In this document: one piece after another, positions 8,336 to 17,154 of the stretch
Position numbering within the stretch: position 1 is the stretch's first letter
Layout of the letters: each line of letters starts with the position of its first letter
DNA from: Streptomyces sp. B21-105
GTDB lineage: Bacteria > Actinomycetota > Actinomycetes > Streptomycetales > Streptomycetaceae
Reading direction: 5' to 3'
Assembly: GCF_036898465.1 (NCBI RefSeq)
Contig: NZ_JARUMJ010000001.1
Coordinates: 62,001-126,000, forward strand
DNA: 64,000 nt
The notes under the pieces: model-generated
The model's database searches: none
What the model saw: the letters and a program-made list of their open reading frames with translations, nothing else
What the model was told of the DNA's origin: nothing
Made by a program: the position numbers and the translations under genes

Positions 8336-8364
8336 TGAGTAGACTCATAGTTGAGTGTACTCAA
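8336..8364. promoter_or_regulatory. Twin TGANTNNANTCA operators, 16 bp apart
   Basis: TGAGTAGACTCA (8336-8347) and TGAGTGTACTCA (8352-8363, within TTGAGTGTACTCAA) lie 16 bp centre to centre between the TetR gene and the oxidoreductase operon. The same pattern and the same spacing recur in front of the paralogous TetR gene (13009-13036), which supports a real operator. Confidence 0.72.
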
Positions 8365-8460
8365 ATTGATGCAGTGAGGCGAGACCCCGGAAGTCGCGCT
8401 GAATTGGCTGATCTGGCCTCAAACCCGGATAAACAGTATGAAGGCAAGGAGAGACGTCCC

Positions 8461-9455
8461 ATGCGAGCGTTCGTCGTCACCAAGTACAAGGAGCCGCTGC
8501 AGGAGGCGGACGCCCCGAGCCCACCATGGGGGAGCACGACGTGCTGGTGCGGGTGGAGGCCGCAGGGCTGAACCCGCTGGATGAGAAGATCCGCGCCGGT
8601 GAGTTCAAGCAGATCCTGCCCTACAAGCTGCCGCTGATCCTGGGGAACGACGTAGCGGGCACCGTCATCGGTGTCGGGACGGCGGTTCGCGGCTTCAAGC
8701 CCGGAGACGAGGTCTACGCCCGGCCCGGCCAGGACCGCATCGGCACGTTCGCCGAGCGCATCGCCGTCGCGGAGGGCGACCTGGCGCTCAAGCCGGCCTC
8801 GATCAGCATGGAAGAGGCCGGCTCGCTGCCGCTGGCGGCGCTCACGGCGTGGCAGGCGCTGGTGGAGCGCGGGAAGGTGCGGCCCGGGCAGAAGGTTCTG
8901 ATCCACGCCGGTGCCGGCGGGGTCGGTTCGATCGCGATCCAGCTCGCCGCGCACCTCGGTGCGCACGTCGCCACGACCGCCAGCGGTTCCAACGCGGACT
9001 TCGTGCGCGCGCTGGGCGCGGACACGGTGATCGATTACCGCAGCCAGGACTTCGAGCAGCTTCTGACCGGCTACGACCTGGTGCTGGACAGCCTCGGTGG
9101 GGAGAATCTCGAGAAGTCCCTGCGGGTGCTCAAGCCCGGCGGCAAGGCCATCGGGATCGCTGGTCCCCCGGACCCCGCGTTCGCCCGCGAGGCCGGCCTG
9201 AACCCGCTGCTGCGCCTGGCGGTCGCAGCCTTGAGCGGCAAGATCCGCAGGCAGGCGAAGAAGCTCGGCGTGACGTACGAGTTCCTGTTCATGCGCGCCA
9301 GCGGCGACCAGCTCCGCCAGATCACCACCCTCATCGACCAGGGCGTGGTGCGTCCGGTCGTGGGAAAGGTGGTCGGCTTCGACCAGACCCCGCAGGCGCT
9401 GCAGTCCCTGTCCCAGGGCGGCATCCGCGGCAAGGCCGTCATCGGCCACAGCTGA
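8461..9455 (+). CDS. Quinone oxidoreductase-like NADP-dependent MDR enzyme, frameshifted near codon 21
   Basis: The expected start is ATG at 8461 behind AAGGAGA (MRAFVVTKYKEPLQEADAPS). The frame is lost at 8520-8525, where one base appears missing, and resumes from 8526 (MGEHDVLVRVEAAGLNPLD) to the stop. The rest is a full zinc-independent medium-chain reductase: GNDVAGTVIGVG, LTAWQAL, and Rossmann HAGAGGVGSIAIQLA. The internal ATG at 8526 has no good ribosome-binding site, so a protein from there would lack its first beta strand. First gene of an operon with the hydrolase, EthD-like and crotonase genes. Confidence 0.8.
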
Positions 9456-9522
9456 CCCGCCGCAACCGCGACGGGCGACACGAAACACCACAGCGACACA
9501 GAACACGCAAGGAGACTCCGTC

Positions 9523-10389
9523 ATGAGCAGCACCGACACCCCGAACGAAGCCGTCATCACCTCCTATGCGAAGGCTCCGGCCCGCACCGTCAGGGCCGGC
9601 GGCGTCACCTACGCCTACCGCGAGCTGGGGCCGAAGGGCGGCATCCCCGTCGTCTTCTTCGTCCACCTCGCCGCGACCCTGGACAACTGGGACCCCCGCA
9701 TCATCGATCCCATCGCGAAGGGGCGTCACGTCATCGCCTTCGACAACCGCGGTGTCGGAGCGTCCACCGGTCAGGTGCCGGACAGTGTCGAGGCGATGGC
9801 CGACGACGCCTACACCTTCATCAAGGCGCTCGGGTACGGCAAGATCGACGTCTTCTCCTTCTCCCTCGGCGGGATGGTCGCCCAGGCCCTGGTGGTGAAG
9901 CACCCCGAGCTCGTCCGCAAGCTGGTTCTCACCGGCACCGGGCCCAAGGGCGGCAAGGACATGGACAAGGTCGCCAGAGTCACCTACTGGGACATCCTGC
10001 GCGCCACCTTGACCCGTTCGGACCCCAAGGAGTTCCTGTTCTTCAACCGCAATGCCACCGGCAAGGCCGCCGGGCGCGCGTTCGTCAACCGGCTCAAGGA
10101 GCGCACCGTCGACCGCGACGCGGAGATCAAGACCAAGGCGTTCCAGACGCAGCTGAAGGCGATCAAGAAGTGGGGGCGCTCCGCCCCCGACGAACTGTCG
10201 TCGATCACGCAGCCCACCCTGATCGCCAACGGCGACAACGACCGCATGGTGCCGTCGGTCCTGTCGGAGGACCTGCACCGGCGCATCAAGGGCAGTGAGC
10301 TGATCATCTACCCCGACTCCGGGCACGGCGGCATCTTCCAGTTCCACGACCGGTTCGCCCCCGTGGCGGTCGAGTTCCTGGCCCGATGA
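9523..10389 (+). CDS. Alpha/beta fold hydrolase
   Basis: A 288-residue hydrolase. Nucleophile elbow FSFSLGGM (Ser near residue 113), oxyanion region FFVHLAATLDNWDP, an FDNRGVGAS strand-loop, acid in ANGDNDRMVP and catalytic His in YPDSGHGG. AAGGAGAC precedes the ATG. It resembles the hydrolase at 15195 (DNWDP, FSLGG, HP.LVRKL.L.GTG), so the window has two paralogues, each beside its own TetR regulator. Second gene of the oxidoreductase operon; likely hydrolyses an ester or lactone intermediate, substrate unknown. Confidence 0.86.
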   Translation: MSSTDTPNEAVITSYAKAPARTVRAGGVTYAYRELGPKGGIPVVFFVHLAATLDNWDPRIIDPIAKGRHVIAFDNRGVGASTGQVPDSVEAMADDAYTFIKALGYGKIDVFSFSLGGMVAQALVVKHPELVRKLVLTGTGPKGGKDMDKVARVTYWDILRATLTRSDPKEFLFFNRNATGKAAGRAFVNRLKERTVDRDAEIKTKAFQTQLKAIKKWGRSAPDELSSITQPTLIANGDNDRMVPSVLSEDLHRRIKGSELIIYPDSGHGGIFQFHDRFAPVAVEFLAR

Positions 10390-10422
10390 CCACCGCCTGA
10401 CCAGGAAGAGAAGGGCAACATC

Positions 10423-11229
10423 ATGAGCACGTCACCGGCCGCCGCGCCCCCGGAAGTGAAGAAGCCTCTCACCTCCTCGATCCTGCTGTGGGTGCGCACC
10501 GACCAGCCCCGCCAGACCGGCATGGACCACTGGAAGGGCCCGCACTCAGGGATCATCTCCGCCACCCCGGGCCTGGAGGAGTACCGGCAGATCCACCTCG
10601 CCGAGCACAACACGGGCCTGTGGCCGGCCATCGACGGGGTCCAGACCGCGATCCCCGCCGACCGGAAGATCGACGGCGTCGCGGAAGTCACCTTCCAATC
10701 GGCGCTTGCACCCCTGAAAGGGCGCGAGCAGACGAAGCTGGCCTACGCCGACGAGATCAACGTGTTCCGCCGCACCCTGCTCTACGCCGGCCCGCCGAAC
10801 TCCTCTCGGTGGTACGACGTCGCAGGCCCCGGACAGCCGGTCGGCGCCCGCGCGCTGATCTACCTTCGCCGCAGGGACGGGGCCGGCGCCGGCGCCTTCC
10901 GGAAGTTCGTCAACGAGCAGCTCGCCCCCGCGCTCGCCGGCACCGGAGTGCTGAAGGAGCTGCGCACGCAGACGTTCCTGCCCTGGACGAAAAAGCTCTG
11001 GGACACCCCGGACGTCGCCCACGACAACCCCCACGACCAGCGCTTCCACGCCTCGGTCAGCCTCGGGTTCACCGACACCGCGGCACGGGACGCCTTCTTC
11101 ACCGGCCCCGTGATCGAGGACCTGTCCGACCGGCTGGCACCGCAGGTCTCCGCGATCCACGCCTACGACGTCACCGCCACCCTCACCTACGTCAAGAACG
11201 GCGACATCCTCCCGCGCTACCAGGCGTGA
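10423..11229 (+). CDS. EthD-like dimeric alpha-beta-barrel protein
   Basis: A 268-residue protein made of two ferredoxin-like halves. The first begins SSILLWVRTDQP..GMDHWKGPHSGIISATPGLEEYRQIHL, the typical EthD-type start in which a strand is followed by HW...H; the second begins ARALIYLRRRDG. It sits 33 bp behind the hydrolase gene, preceded by GAAGAGAAGG. EthD-like proteins are small stress or catabolic partners of oxidoreductases and sometimes cyclase-like. No catalytic residues can be assigned. Confidence 0.7.
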   Translation: MSTSPAAAPPEVKKPLTSSILLWVRTDQPRQTGMDHWKGPHSGIISATPGLEEYRQIHLAEHNTGLWPAIDGVQTAIPADRKIDGVAEVTFQSALAPLKGREQTKLAYADEINVFRRTLLYAGPPNSSRWYDVAGPGQPVGARALIYLRRRDGAGAGAFRKFVNEQLAPALAGTGVLKELRTQTFLPWTKKLWDTPDVAHDNPHDQRFHASVSLGFTDTAARDAFFTGPVIEDLSDRLAPQVSAIHAYDVTATLTYVKNGDILPRYQA

Positions 11230-11349
11230 GCAGCGCGCAGACGGAAAGCGGGACCGCCCGATCTGCTCAGCAATCCATCCGCCCCGGCTTCCTGGCCCTC
11301 CTCGCGCCACCGTCGCCATCTCTTACCCACCACGCATCCGGAGCCAGCC

Positions 11350-12183
11350 ATGAGCGAGCAGCAGAGCACCATCCACTACGAGCGCACCTCACCGCAGATC
11401 GCGAAGATCACCTTCGCCAACCCACCCGTCAACCTCATCGCCGGCGAGACAGTCCTGCGCCTCATCGAGATCGTCACCGAACTGGCCACCGACCCGGACA
11501 TCCAGGTCGTGCTGTTCGACAGCGCCACCCCCGACTTCTTCTACAACCACTTCGACCTGGCCGCCGCCGCCGACTTCCCCGCCCCCGAGGGCCCGGACGC
11601 GCTACCGGCATGGACGAATCTGGTCCTGGAACTCTCCAAAGCGCCGTACATCACCATCGCCGCGATCCGGGGACGCACCCGCGGCGGCGGGAACGAACTC
11701 GCCCTCGCCCTCGATCTGCGCTACGCCAGCCGTGAGAAAGCGATCTTCGGACAGCCCGAGGTCGGCAGCGGACTGCTGCCCGGCGGTGGCGGCAGCGAAC
11801 GCCTTCCCCGGGCCATCGGACGCGACCGCGCCCTGGAAGCCATCCTCACCAGCGACGACTACGACGCCGACACCGCCGAACGCTGGGGCTGGGTCACCCG
11901 CGCCCTCCCCGACAGCGAACTCGACGCCTTCGTCGGCACCGTCGCCGCCCGGCTCGCCTCCTTCGACCGCACCTCACTCGCCTCGGCCAAAGCCCAGGTC
12001 AACCGGGCATCCCTGCCCCCGGACGCGGACCTGGTCGCCGCGTACGGCGAGTTCGCCCACTCCCTCACCCTCCCCGGTTTCCTCACCCGGGCCGCAGGCA
12101 CGCAGGCCGTCGTCGAACAGGCCGGCATCGACTTCGAGTACCGTCTCGGGCACTACATCGGCATCGCCAACCAGCAACGCTGA
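11350..12183 (+). CDS. Enoyl-CoA hydratase/isomerase (crotonase) family protein
   Basis: A 277-residue crotonase: KITFANPPVNLIAGETVL at the start, the oxyanion-hole region IRGRTRGGGNELALALDLRYAS with Glu at the first catalytic position, and FGQPEVGSGLLPGGGGSERL with Glu at the second. Both glutamates are consistent with hydratase or isomerase activity. It follows the EthD-like gene after 120 bp and ends the operon before a hairpin at 12198. The leader has only a weak ribosome-binding site (CCGGAGCC). Confidence 0.85.
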   Translation: MSEQQSTIHYERTSPQIAKITFANPPVNLIAGETVLRLIEIVTELATDPDIQVVLFDSATPDFFYNHFDLAAAADFPAPEGPDALPAWTNLVLELSKAPYITIAAIRGRTRGGGNELALALDLRYASREKAIFGQPEVGSGLLPGGGGSERLPRAIGRDRALEAILTSDDYDADTAERWGWVTRALPDSELDAFVGTVAARLASFDRTSLASAKAQVNRASLPPDADLVAAYGEFAHSLTLPGFLTRAAGTQAVVEQAGIDFEYRLGHYIGIANQQR

Positions 12184-12197
12184 CACCCATCAGAAAT

Positions 12198-12232
12198 CGA
12201 GGACGACGCAGCGGATGCCGCGTCCGTCCTCG
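12198..12232 (+). terminator. Rho-independent-type terminator after the crotonase gene
   Basis: An inverted repeat CGAGGACG...CGTCCTCG (12198-12205 / 12225-12232), extended inward by ACGC/GCGT with a one-base bulge, is followed by TTT. It ends the four-gene oxidoreductase operon. The sequence from here to about 12440 shows no other feature. Confidence 0.65.
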
Positions 12233-12439
12233 TTTGCCGCGGGGCCCACCTGATTTCCGACGTCTTCGGCACCGTGGTCGGATCGGGCTGCCGCCGGACC
12301 GACCGCCGACGTCATCCACCGCTCGACGGCCGCGACGGTGCAGCCCGTCTCGACACCGGCCGGCCAACCGTTCGAACGCCATGGATCACGGGGGGCCGAC
12401 GTGAAGAGATCACGTCGGGCCCGAAGAACAAGCTCAGGC

Positions 12440-12940
12440 GTCCGTACTGTGCAGGTCCGGGTAAAAGCGCCTCGACCGGGCCGCTCAGAGCCGCCTTGAC
12501 CCCCTGGGTCAACTCGTCGGCCAGGACCTCGTATTCTCCGGACTCGACTGCGTCGTAGACCGTCGTCACCAGCTGCGTCGGCAGCATCTTGGGTCCGTCG
12601 GCGTGCGCGGCCATCCCGGTGTCGACGTAGCCCATGTGCACACCCGTCACGTGGACGCCCATGGGTGCGAACTCGATGCGCAGCGAGTTGGTGGCCGACC
12701 ACAGTGCGGCCTTGGGCGCGCTGTAGGCGCCGCCGAAGGCATACCAGCTGGCAACGGAGTGCACGTCGATGAGGATCGACCCCTTCTTGGCGGCGAGGAC
12801 CGGTGCGAAGGCGCGGGCAAGGAAGACGGGCCCGAAGAAGTTCGTCTCCATGTTCGCCCGGATGTCCGCCTCGGAGACGTCCAGCAGACTCGCGCTCGGC
12901 GGGATGGCGCCCGCGTTGTTGAAGTGCGTGGCTGCGCACG
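12440..12940 (-). pseudogene. SDR oxidoreductase, truncated at both ends
   Basis: The minus strand keeps the middle and end of a short-chain dehydrogenase: FNNAGAIPPSASLLDVSEAD, catalytic Ser in DVHSVASWYAF, YSAPKAA (Tyr/Lys) and SGPVEALLPG. The GxxxGxG nucleotide-binding half is missing; upstream of NNAG the sequence is unrelated, and the C-terminal stop is lost. An enzyme without the Rossmann front half cannot bind cofactor. It lies divergent to the TetR gene at 13062, mirroring the intact TetR/oxidoreductase pair at 8-9 kb. Confidence 0.7.
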
Positions 12941-13008
12941 GATGGAGCGATGACTCCTTGCCCCGCGATGGGAGAATGAGCGGAGCCACATTCGAGCCCA
13001 CGCGGCAT

Positions 13009-13036
13009 TGAGTGCAATCATAACTGATTACAGTCA
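13009..13036. promoter_or_regulatory. Second pair of TGANTNNANTCA operators, 16 bp apart
   Basis: TGAGTGCAATCA (13009-13020) and TGATTACAGTCA (13025-13036) both fit TGANTNNANTCA and are 16 bp centre to centre, the pattern and spacing seen at 8336-8364. They lie immediately upstream of the paralogous TetR gene. Confidence 0.7.
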
Positions 13037-13061
13037 GAATCTACGCCTGGAGGACACCGTC

Positions 13062-13649
13062 ATGCCTGTCGGACGGCGCGAGCGGAAAAAGCAGGAGAAA
13101 CTCGACCGCATTGTCGCTGCCGCCAGTGAGCTGTTCGCCGAGCACGGCGTCGATGAGGTCACGACCCAGCAGATCGCGGACGAGGCCGACATCGGCACCG
13201 GAACCCTGTTCCTTTACGCCAAGACCAAGGGCGAACTCCTCCTGCTCGTGCAGAACGCCAAGTACGCCGAAGCGCTAGAGCAGGGCCGGGCGGACGCCGA
13301 GACCGTCCCGGGCGTGCTGGACGCGGTGCTGGCGATCGTCCGGCCGATCGTCGAGTGCAACCGCACCCAGATCGACAACGGACGTACCTACCTGCGAGAG
13401 ATGGTCTTCGGCGACCCCGAGGAGCCCCGGCACGGCGCAGCACTCGCCATCGTCGCGCAGACCGAGGAGGCCGTCGCCGCCGTTCTGCGCCGAGACGAAC
13501 GGGTCACAGAGGGCGACGCCGCGACGCTGGCACACATCGTGTCCGCCGTGATGTTCCTCAGCATGGCGGTGAGCCTGAACATCGCCTTGAGCGTCGAGGA
13601 GATCGTGCAGGACATCCGGGGGCAGGTCGAGGTCCTGCTGCCTCGCTGA
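13062..13649 (+). CDS. TetR family transcriptional regulator (paralogue of the one at 7688)
   Basis: A 195-residue TetR protein starting MPVGRRERKKQEK, chosen over the open frame from 13008 because TGGAGGA precedes ATG 13062 and the paralogue aligns from here. HTH: IVAAASELFAEHGVDEVTTQQIADEADIGTGTLFLYAKT. The ligand domain aligns with the 7688-8311 regulator. Its likely target, the divergent SDR gene, is now a pseudogene, so it may mainly regulate itself or cross-regulate the oxidoreductase operon. Confidence 0.88.
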   Translation: MPVGRRERKKQEKLDRIVAAASELFAEHGVDEVTTQQIADEADIGTGTLFLYAKTKGELLLLVQNAKYAEALEQGRADAETVPGVLDAVLAIVRPIVECNRTQIDNGRTYLREMVFGDPEEPRHGAALAIVAQTEEAVAAVLRRDERVTEGDAATLAHIVSAVMFLSMAVSLNIALSVEEIVQDIRGQVEVLLPR

Positions 13650-13899
13650 AGCGCGGCCCAGCCTCAGGCCCAGGTGACATCCGGGCAGTCCTCGGCTGCG
13701 CCATGGCCCGAATCCCCAAATGACAGGCCGTCCGGCCGCCTCCGCCCATTCCGACATGGCCGGAGGCGGTGGGGCGGGCGGCCGGCGGGCTACCGCCACC
13801 GTGTGCTGCTGGGATTTCGGAGATTGCCTACCTACGTGGCGTCAAGTCCCTGTCGTAACAGCCCCTTACCCCAGGATTCCGGGTCAAGGCCCGTGTGGT

Positions 13900-14090
13900 G
13901 CGGTCAAAGCTCTGTGGGTCGATTCCAGGATCTTCTCCGGAGTTCTGTGCCCGCCGTGGCGCGGGCGAGCAGGATCGCGCCGACCAGGGTGGCCACCACG
14001 GGAAAGCCGTCGTCGGCGTCGGTGGACATCCACGCGGCGAATCGGTCTCACCGAGGGCCCTGACGGCCTTGTCCGCACCGCCCGCCTGCC
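13900..14090 (-). pseudogene. TetR-type regulator, C-terminal remnant (frameshifted)
   Basis: One minus-strand frame gives DADDGFPVVATLVGAILLARATAGTE and, after a one-base shift near 13945, another gives EKILESTHRALTA. Together these look like the last two helices of a TetR-family ligand domain. No HTH part remains. It abuts a transposase fragment, probably the cause of the truncation. I support no gene in 13650-13899. Confidence 0.45.
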
Positions 14091-14400
14091 GCTGTCGAGC
14101 GCAACCTTGAACTATCTCGCCTGCCTGATACGCGGCCGCCTGAAGAAAATCGCCTCGCGGTGGCGGGCGCTGCCCGCCGGGAAGATCGCCGGCATCGTGC
14201 TGGCGGTGCTGCGCTGTGACCAGCGGCCCGGCGATCTGGCCGGCAGGAACGGGGTGCACCGCACCACCGTGAGCCGGTGGGTGCGCGAGGTCGTGGGCCT
14301 GCTGGCCGCCCGCGCCCCGCGCCTGGACCGCGCGTTCAAGAAGATCGCCCAAAAGGGCGGCGGGGTGGTCCTGCCGGTGTTCGTACTGAGGCGACTGGGA
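14060..14400 (+). pseudogene. IS5-type transposase, N-terminal fragment
   Basis: The frame keeps the N-terminal helix-turn-helix part of a DDE transposase: LSSATLNYLACLIRGRL, SRWRALPAGKIAGIVLAVLR and HRTTVSRWVREVVGLLAARAP. It stops matching after KKIAQKGGGVVLP, before the first catalytic Asp would occur. The remaining frame runs antisense through the end of the TetR gene at 14455. Confidence 0.65.
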
Positions 14401-14454
14401 GCCGGCCTCGTGCTGCTCATGGTACTGAGCTGGGCTTGCGTCGGTCGGCTGTGG

Positions 14455-15063
14455 TCAGGCTTCCTGGCTCCGTGCCGCCGACTGGTCGCTGGTGTCGTGC
14501 GCCAGTGACGCGAGAATTTCCTTGCGGCAGACATCGAGGATTTCGTCCGCCAGGGGAGAACCGTCCGGGCATGCCCGCGACAACATGATCGCGCCGACCG
14601 AATGGGCGAGCATGTCGATCACCATCATGCGGGCCGCGCGCTGGTCCGCATCCCCCGGCGTATCGCTTTGGGACTGAAGGGCCGTCAGCAGGTTCTCGAT
14701 CCCGGCTGCGAACTCTGTTCTGATGTCCGCCGGCTGACGTGCGGCGTCGCCGCCGAGGGCCGCGATGGTGCAGCCGTCGCCGCGCCCGTCGCGATGCTCC
14801 CGCGAGACGTAGCGCTCGACGAACTCGGCGGGGTCCAGACCTTCTGTCCGTGCCACGGTCTGCGAGAGCCCGCTCGCGGACGCTTCGGCCATCAGGTCGG
14901 CCTTGGAGCGGAAGTGCTTGTAGAACCCGCCATGGGTGAACCCGGCGGCTGCCATCAGTTCTGCCACGCCGACACCGTCATATCCGCGCTCACGGAACAG
15001 CCTGGCGGCTGTCGCGACGATGTGGGCACGGTTCTGCTCTGCCTGTGCCTTGGTGACCCGCAT
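14455..15063 (-). CDS. TetR/AcrR family transcriptional regulator
   Basis: A 202-residue regulator starting MRVTKAQAEQNRAHIVATAARLF with HTH FRERGYDGVGVAELMAAAGFTHGGFYKHFRSKADLM, the subfamily with THGGFYKHF in the recognition helix. The open frame extends to 15129, but the ATG at 15063 is preceded by AAGGGACGG and fits the family. Residue pattern DGCTIAALGGDAARQ.. in the ligand domain is also typical. It is divergent from the hydrolase gene at 15195 and probably binds the GATGACGATCGTCATC palindrome between them. Confidence 0.88.
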   Translation of the reverse strand: MRVTKAQAEQNRAHIVATAARLFRERGYDGVGVAELMAAAGFTHGGFYKHFRSKADLMAEASASGLSQTVARTEGLDPAEFVERYVSREHRDGRGDGCTIAALGGDAARQPADIRTEFAAGIENLLTALQSQSDTPGDADQRAARMMVIDMLAHSVGAIMLSRACPDGSPLADEILDVCRKEILASLAHDTSDQSAARSQEA

Positions 15064-15111
15064 GTCCAGCCGTCCCTTCGCCGGTCGACGCTCGACGGTC
15101 CAGCATACATA

Positions 15112-15161
15112 GATGTCGATCGGCATCAAAGAGCTTGACTTTTTAGATGACGATCGTCATC
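15112..15161. promoter_or_regulatory. Two GATGACGATCGTCATC-type palindromes (TetR operators)
   Basis: A perfect 16-bp palindrome GATGACGATCGTCATC occupies 15146-15161; a second copy with two mismatches, GATGTCGATCGGCATC, occupies 15112-15127. They are 34 bp apart in the gap between the TetR gene and the hydrolase gene, one near each start, so one regulator could repress both directions. Confidence 0.7.
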
Positions 15162-15194
15162 GTATTGCTCACCCCCTCCAGAAAGGCTCAGGCC

Positions 15195-16034
15195 ATGAGT
15201 GACACGCATGTGACCGCACCGACTCAGTACATCGAGGTCGACGGCGACCGGTTCGCCTACCGGCGCTGGGGCAAGCCCTCGGGCGTCCCGATCTTCCTGG
15301 TCCAGCACTTCCGCGGCGGGATGGACAACTGGGACCCGCTGCTCACCGACGGCCTGGCCGAAGGCCGTGAGGTCATCCTGTTCAACGGCCGCGGCATCGC
15401 CTCGTCATCGGGCACGCCGCGTAACCGGATCGAGGACATGGCCGACGACATCGCCGCGGTCATCCGGGCACTGGGGCTGGAGCAGGTCGACCTGCTCGGC
15501 TTCTCGCTCGGCGGTTACCAGGCGCAGGAGGTCGCGCTGCGCCACCCCCAGCTGGTGCGCAAGCTCCTCCTGCTCGGCACCGGCCTCCGCGGCGGAGACC
15601 CGACAAGTGACCCCCAGGTGCCTCAGTACGCCCTGAACCCGGTCCCCACCCTGGAGGACTTCCTCTTCCTGTTCTTCGGCCGCTCGGAAGCCGCGAAGCA
15701 AGCGGGCAAGGCCTTCTGGGAGCGCCGCCACCAGCGGGCCGACCAGGACCCGCCGAGCTCGCCCGCGGTCGCACAGGCGCAGTTCGAAGCGACCGTCGCC
15801 TACGCGGAACCGCTGCCGGGCGAGAACCCCTACGCCCACCTGAACGCGATCACCCAGCCGACGCTGGTCCTCAACGGCGAGAACGACGTGATGATCGCCT
15901 CGATCAACTCCTGGCACCTCGCCCAGAACATCCCCAACGCCCAACTGCTGATCTACCCCGACGCCGGGCATGGAGCGCAGTTCCAGTACCCCGAGCGGTT
16001 CCTGAAGCACGCCATTCAGTTCCTCGAGGAATAA
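15195..16034 (+). CDS. Alpha/beta fold hydrolase
   Basis: A 279-residue hydrolase: QHFRGGMDNWDP (oxyanion region), FNGRGIASSSG, nucleophile elbow LLGFSLGGYQAQ, acid in NGENDVMIA and His in YPDAGHGAQFQ. The start at 15195 has AAAGG upstream; the longer frame would overlap the operator. It is a paralogue of the hydrolase at 9523. Regulated in all likelihood by the divergent TetR gene. Substrate unknown. Confidence 0.86.
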   Translation: MSDTHVTAPTQYIEVDGDRFAYRRWGKPSGVPIFLVQHFRGGMDNWDPLLTDGLAEGREVILFNGRGIASSSGTPRNRIEDMADDIAAVIRALGLEQVDLLGFSLGGYQAQEVALRHPQLVRKLLLLGTGLRGGDPTSDPQVPQYALNPVPTLEDFLFLFFGRSEAAKQAGKAFWERRHQRADQDPPSSPAVAQAQFEATVAYAEPLPGENPYAHLNAITQPTLVLNGENDVMIASINSWHLAQNIPNAQLLIYPDAGHGAQFQYPERFLKHAIQFLEE

Positions 16035-16277
16035 CACCTGCAGGGCTTCGGTGCAGTCGCTGACGCCTGGTCCGTGATGACGGGCCGCAGGCTCACCGGA
16101 TCCCCGGAATGCGACACGCACACCTTCCCAGGCCATGGAGTCCTCTGCGCCCCCGTGGTCGAAACGGAAGACAGTCCGGCCAACGGATCGTCGCCGATTC
16201 CGCCGGCTGTGGTGGGGACTCCGGGCCAACCGGGCCGGCCCCGCGCCGCCGTCAGGCGTCGACTGAAGAGGCCGCAG

Positions 16278-16316
16278 GACGACGCTCCCCACGGCTGTGG
16301 GTGAGGGAGCGTCGTC
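16278..16316. terminator. Hairpin terminator between convergent genes
   Basis: Perfect 12-bp arms GACGACGCTCCC / GGGAGCGTCGTC (16278-16289, 16305-16316), with CCAC/GTGG pairing continuing into the loop. It lies between the hydrolase (plus, ends 16034) and the replication-relaxation pseudogene (minus, stop at 16343) and could serve both. Confidence 0.65.
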
Positions 16317-16342
16317 GTCTCCGGCGGGCCCACTCCGCCCCC

Positions 16343-17154
16343 TCAGCGGCCTATCGGCTCCAGGTAGCGCTCGCGGCGCCGGTCGGGGGCGTCAACGCCG
16401 ATCTCGTACCAGGGCTCGCCGCGCTGGAGCCGGGGCAGAGTGTTCACCCACATCGCGACGGCGATCCCCTTCACGTCGTCGGTGAGCACTTGGAGGCGGT
16501 TGTCGAGCAAGTGCTCCTCCCCTTGCCCGCCAGGACGACGTGCAGTCGCGGGAAGGTCTGGGAGCGGGTGTAGCGGCGGCGCCAGAAGGGGAAGGTGCGG
16601 CCGTGGGTGCCGCGGGCTCCTTCCCAGACACGGTGCCCGGCGTAGCACTCGTAGTCCCTGACCTCCTTGGCGAGGGGGGCCTGGGACATGGTGCCGTTGT
16701 CGAGCTCGAAGATGCGCACCTCGCTGGTCTTGGTCGGCAGCGCGAGGACGGCGTCGGTGTTGAATCTCAGCCCGGGCTCCTTGCAGGCGTGGTTGACCTC
16801 CACCTGCCAGTCGGTCAGGTGCTCACGGCCGCCGTAAGTGAGGATCATGTCCGTCACCGCGACACCGTGATGGCCGAACCCGGCTTTCACCGCCTTCGCG
16901 CCGGTGCCGGCCTTCGGTCGGGGAGGCAGCTCGTTGCCGTCAGCCAGAGCCTTCTGGCCCGCCGGGGTCAGGTTCCAGATCTGATGCTTGCCGTCCTTGC
17001 CGTTCGTCTCCGCCAGTCCCAACTCCGCCAGCTTGTTCATCGCCCTGCGCACGTACGACCGGCCGTCGGCATCCTCCGCCGTGATCACCTGAGCCATCTG
17101 CCGGACAGTGGCTATCCGCACGCACCCCAACATCCGCAGTCCATAGGCCCGCAC
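16343..17154 (-). pseudogene. Replication-relaxation family protein, frameshifted
   Basis: The minus strand carries a winged-helix protein of the Replic_Relax type found in actinobacterial plasmids and integrative elements: LRMLGCVRIATVRQMAQVI, YVRRAMNKLAELGLAE, ELPPRPK, HGVAVTDMIL, FELDNGTMSQAPLAKEV and FPRLHVVLAGKG. In a G run near 16520 one base appears lost, and EEHLLDNRLQVLTDDVKGI continues in another frame to the stop at 16343. The GTG at 17154 is the listed start, but the frame is open farther upstream. Possibly a remnant of an integrated plasmid. Confidence 0.7.

Noticed and set aside
8500..8540. Programmed frameshift in the quinone oxidoreductase gene
   Set aside because: There is no slippery heptamer or downstream structure, and the family has no known programmed shift; mutation or assembly error is simpler.
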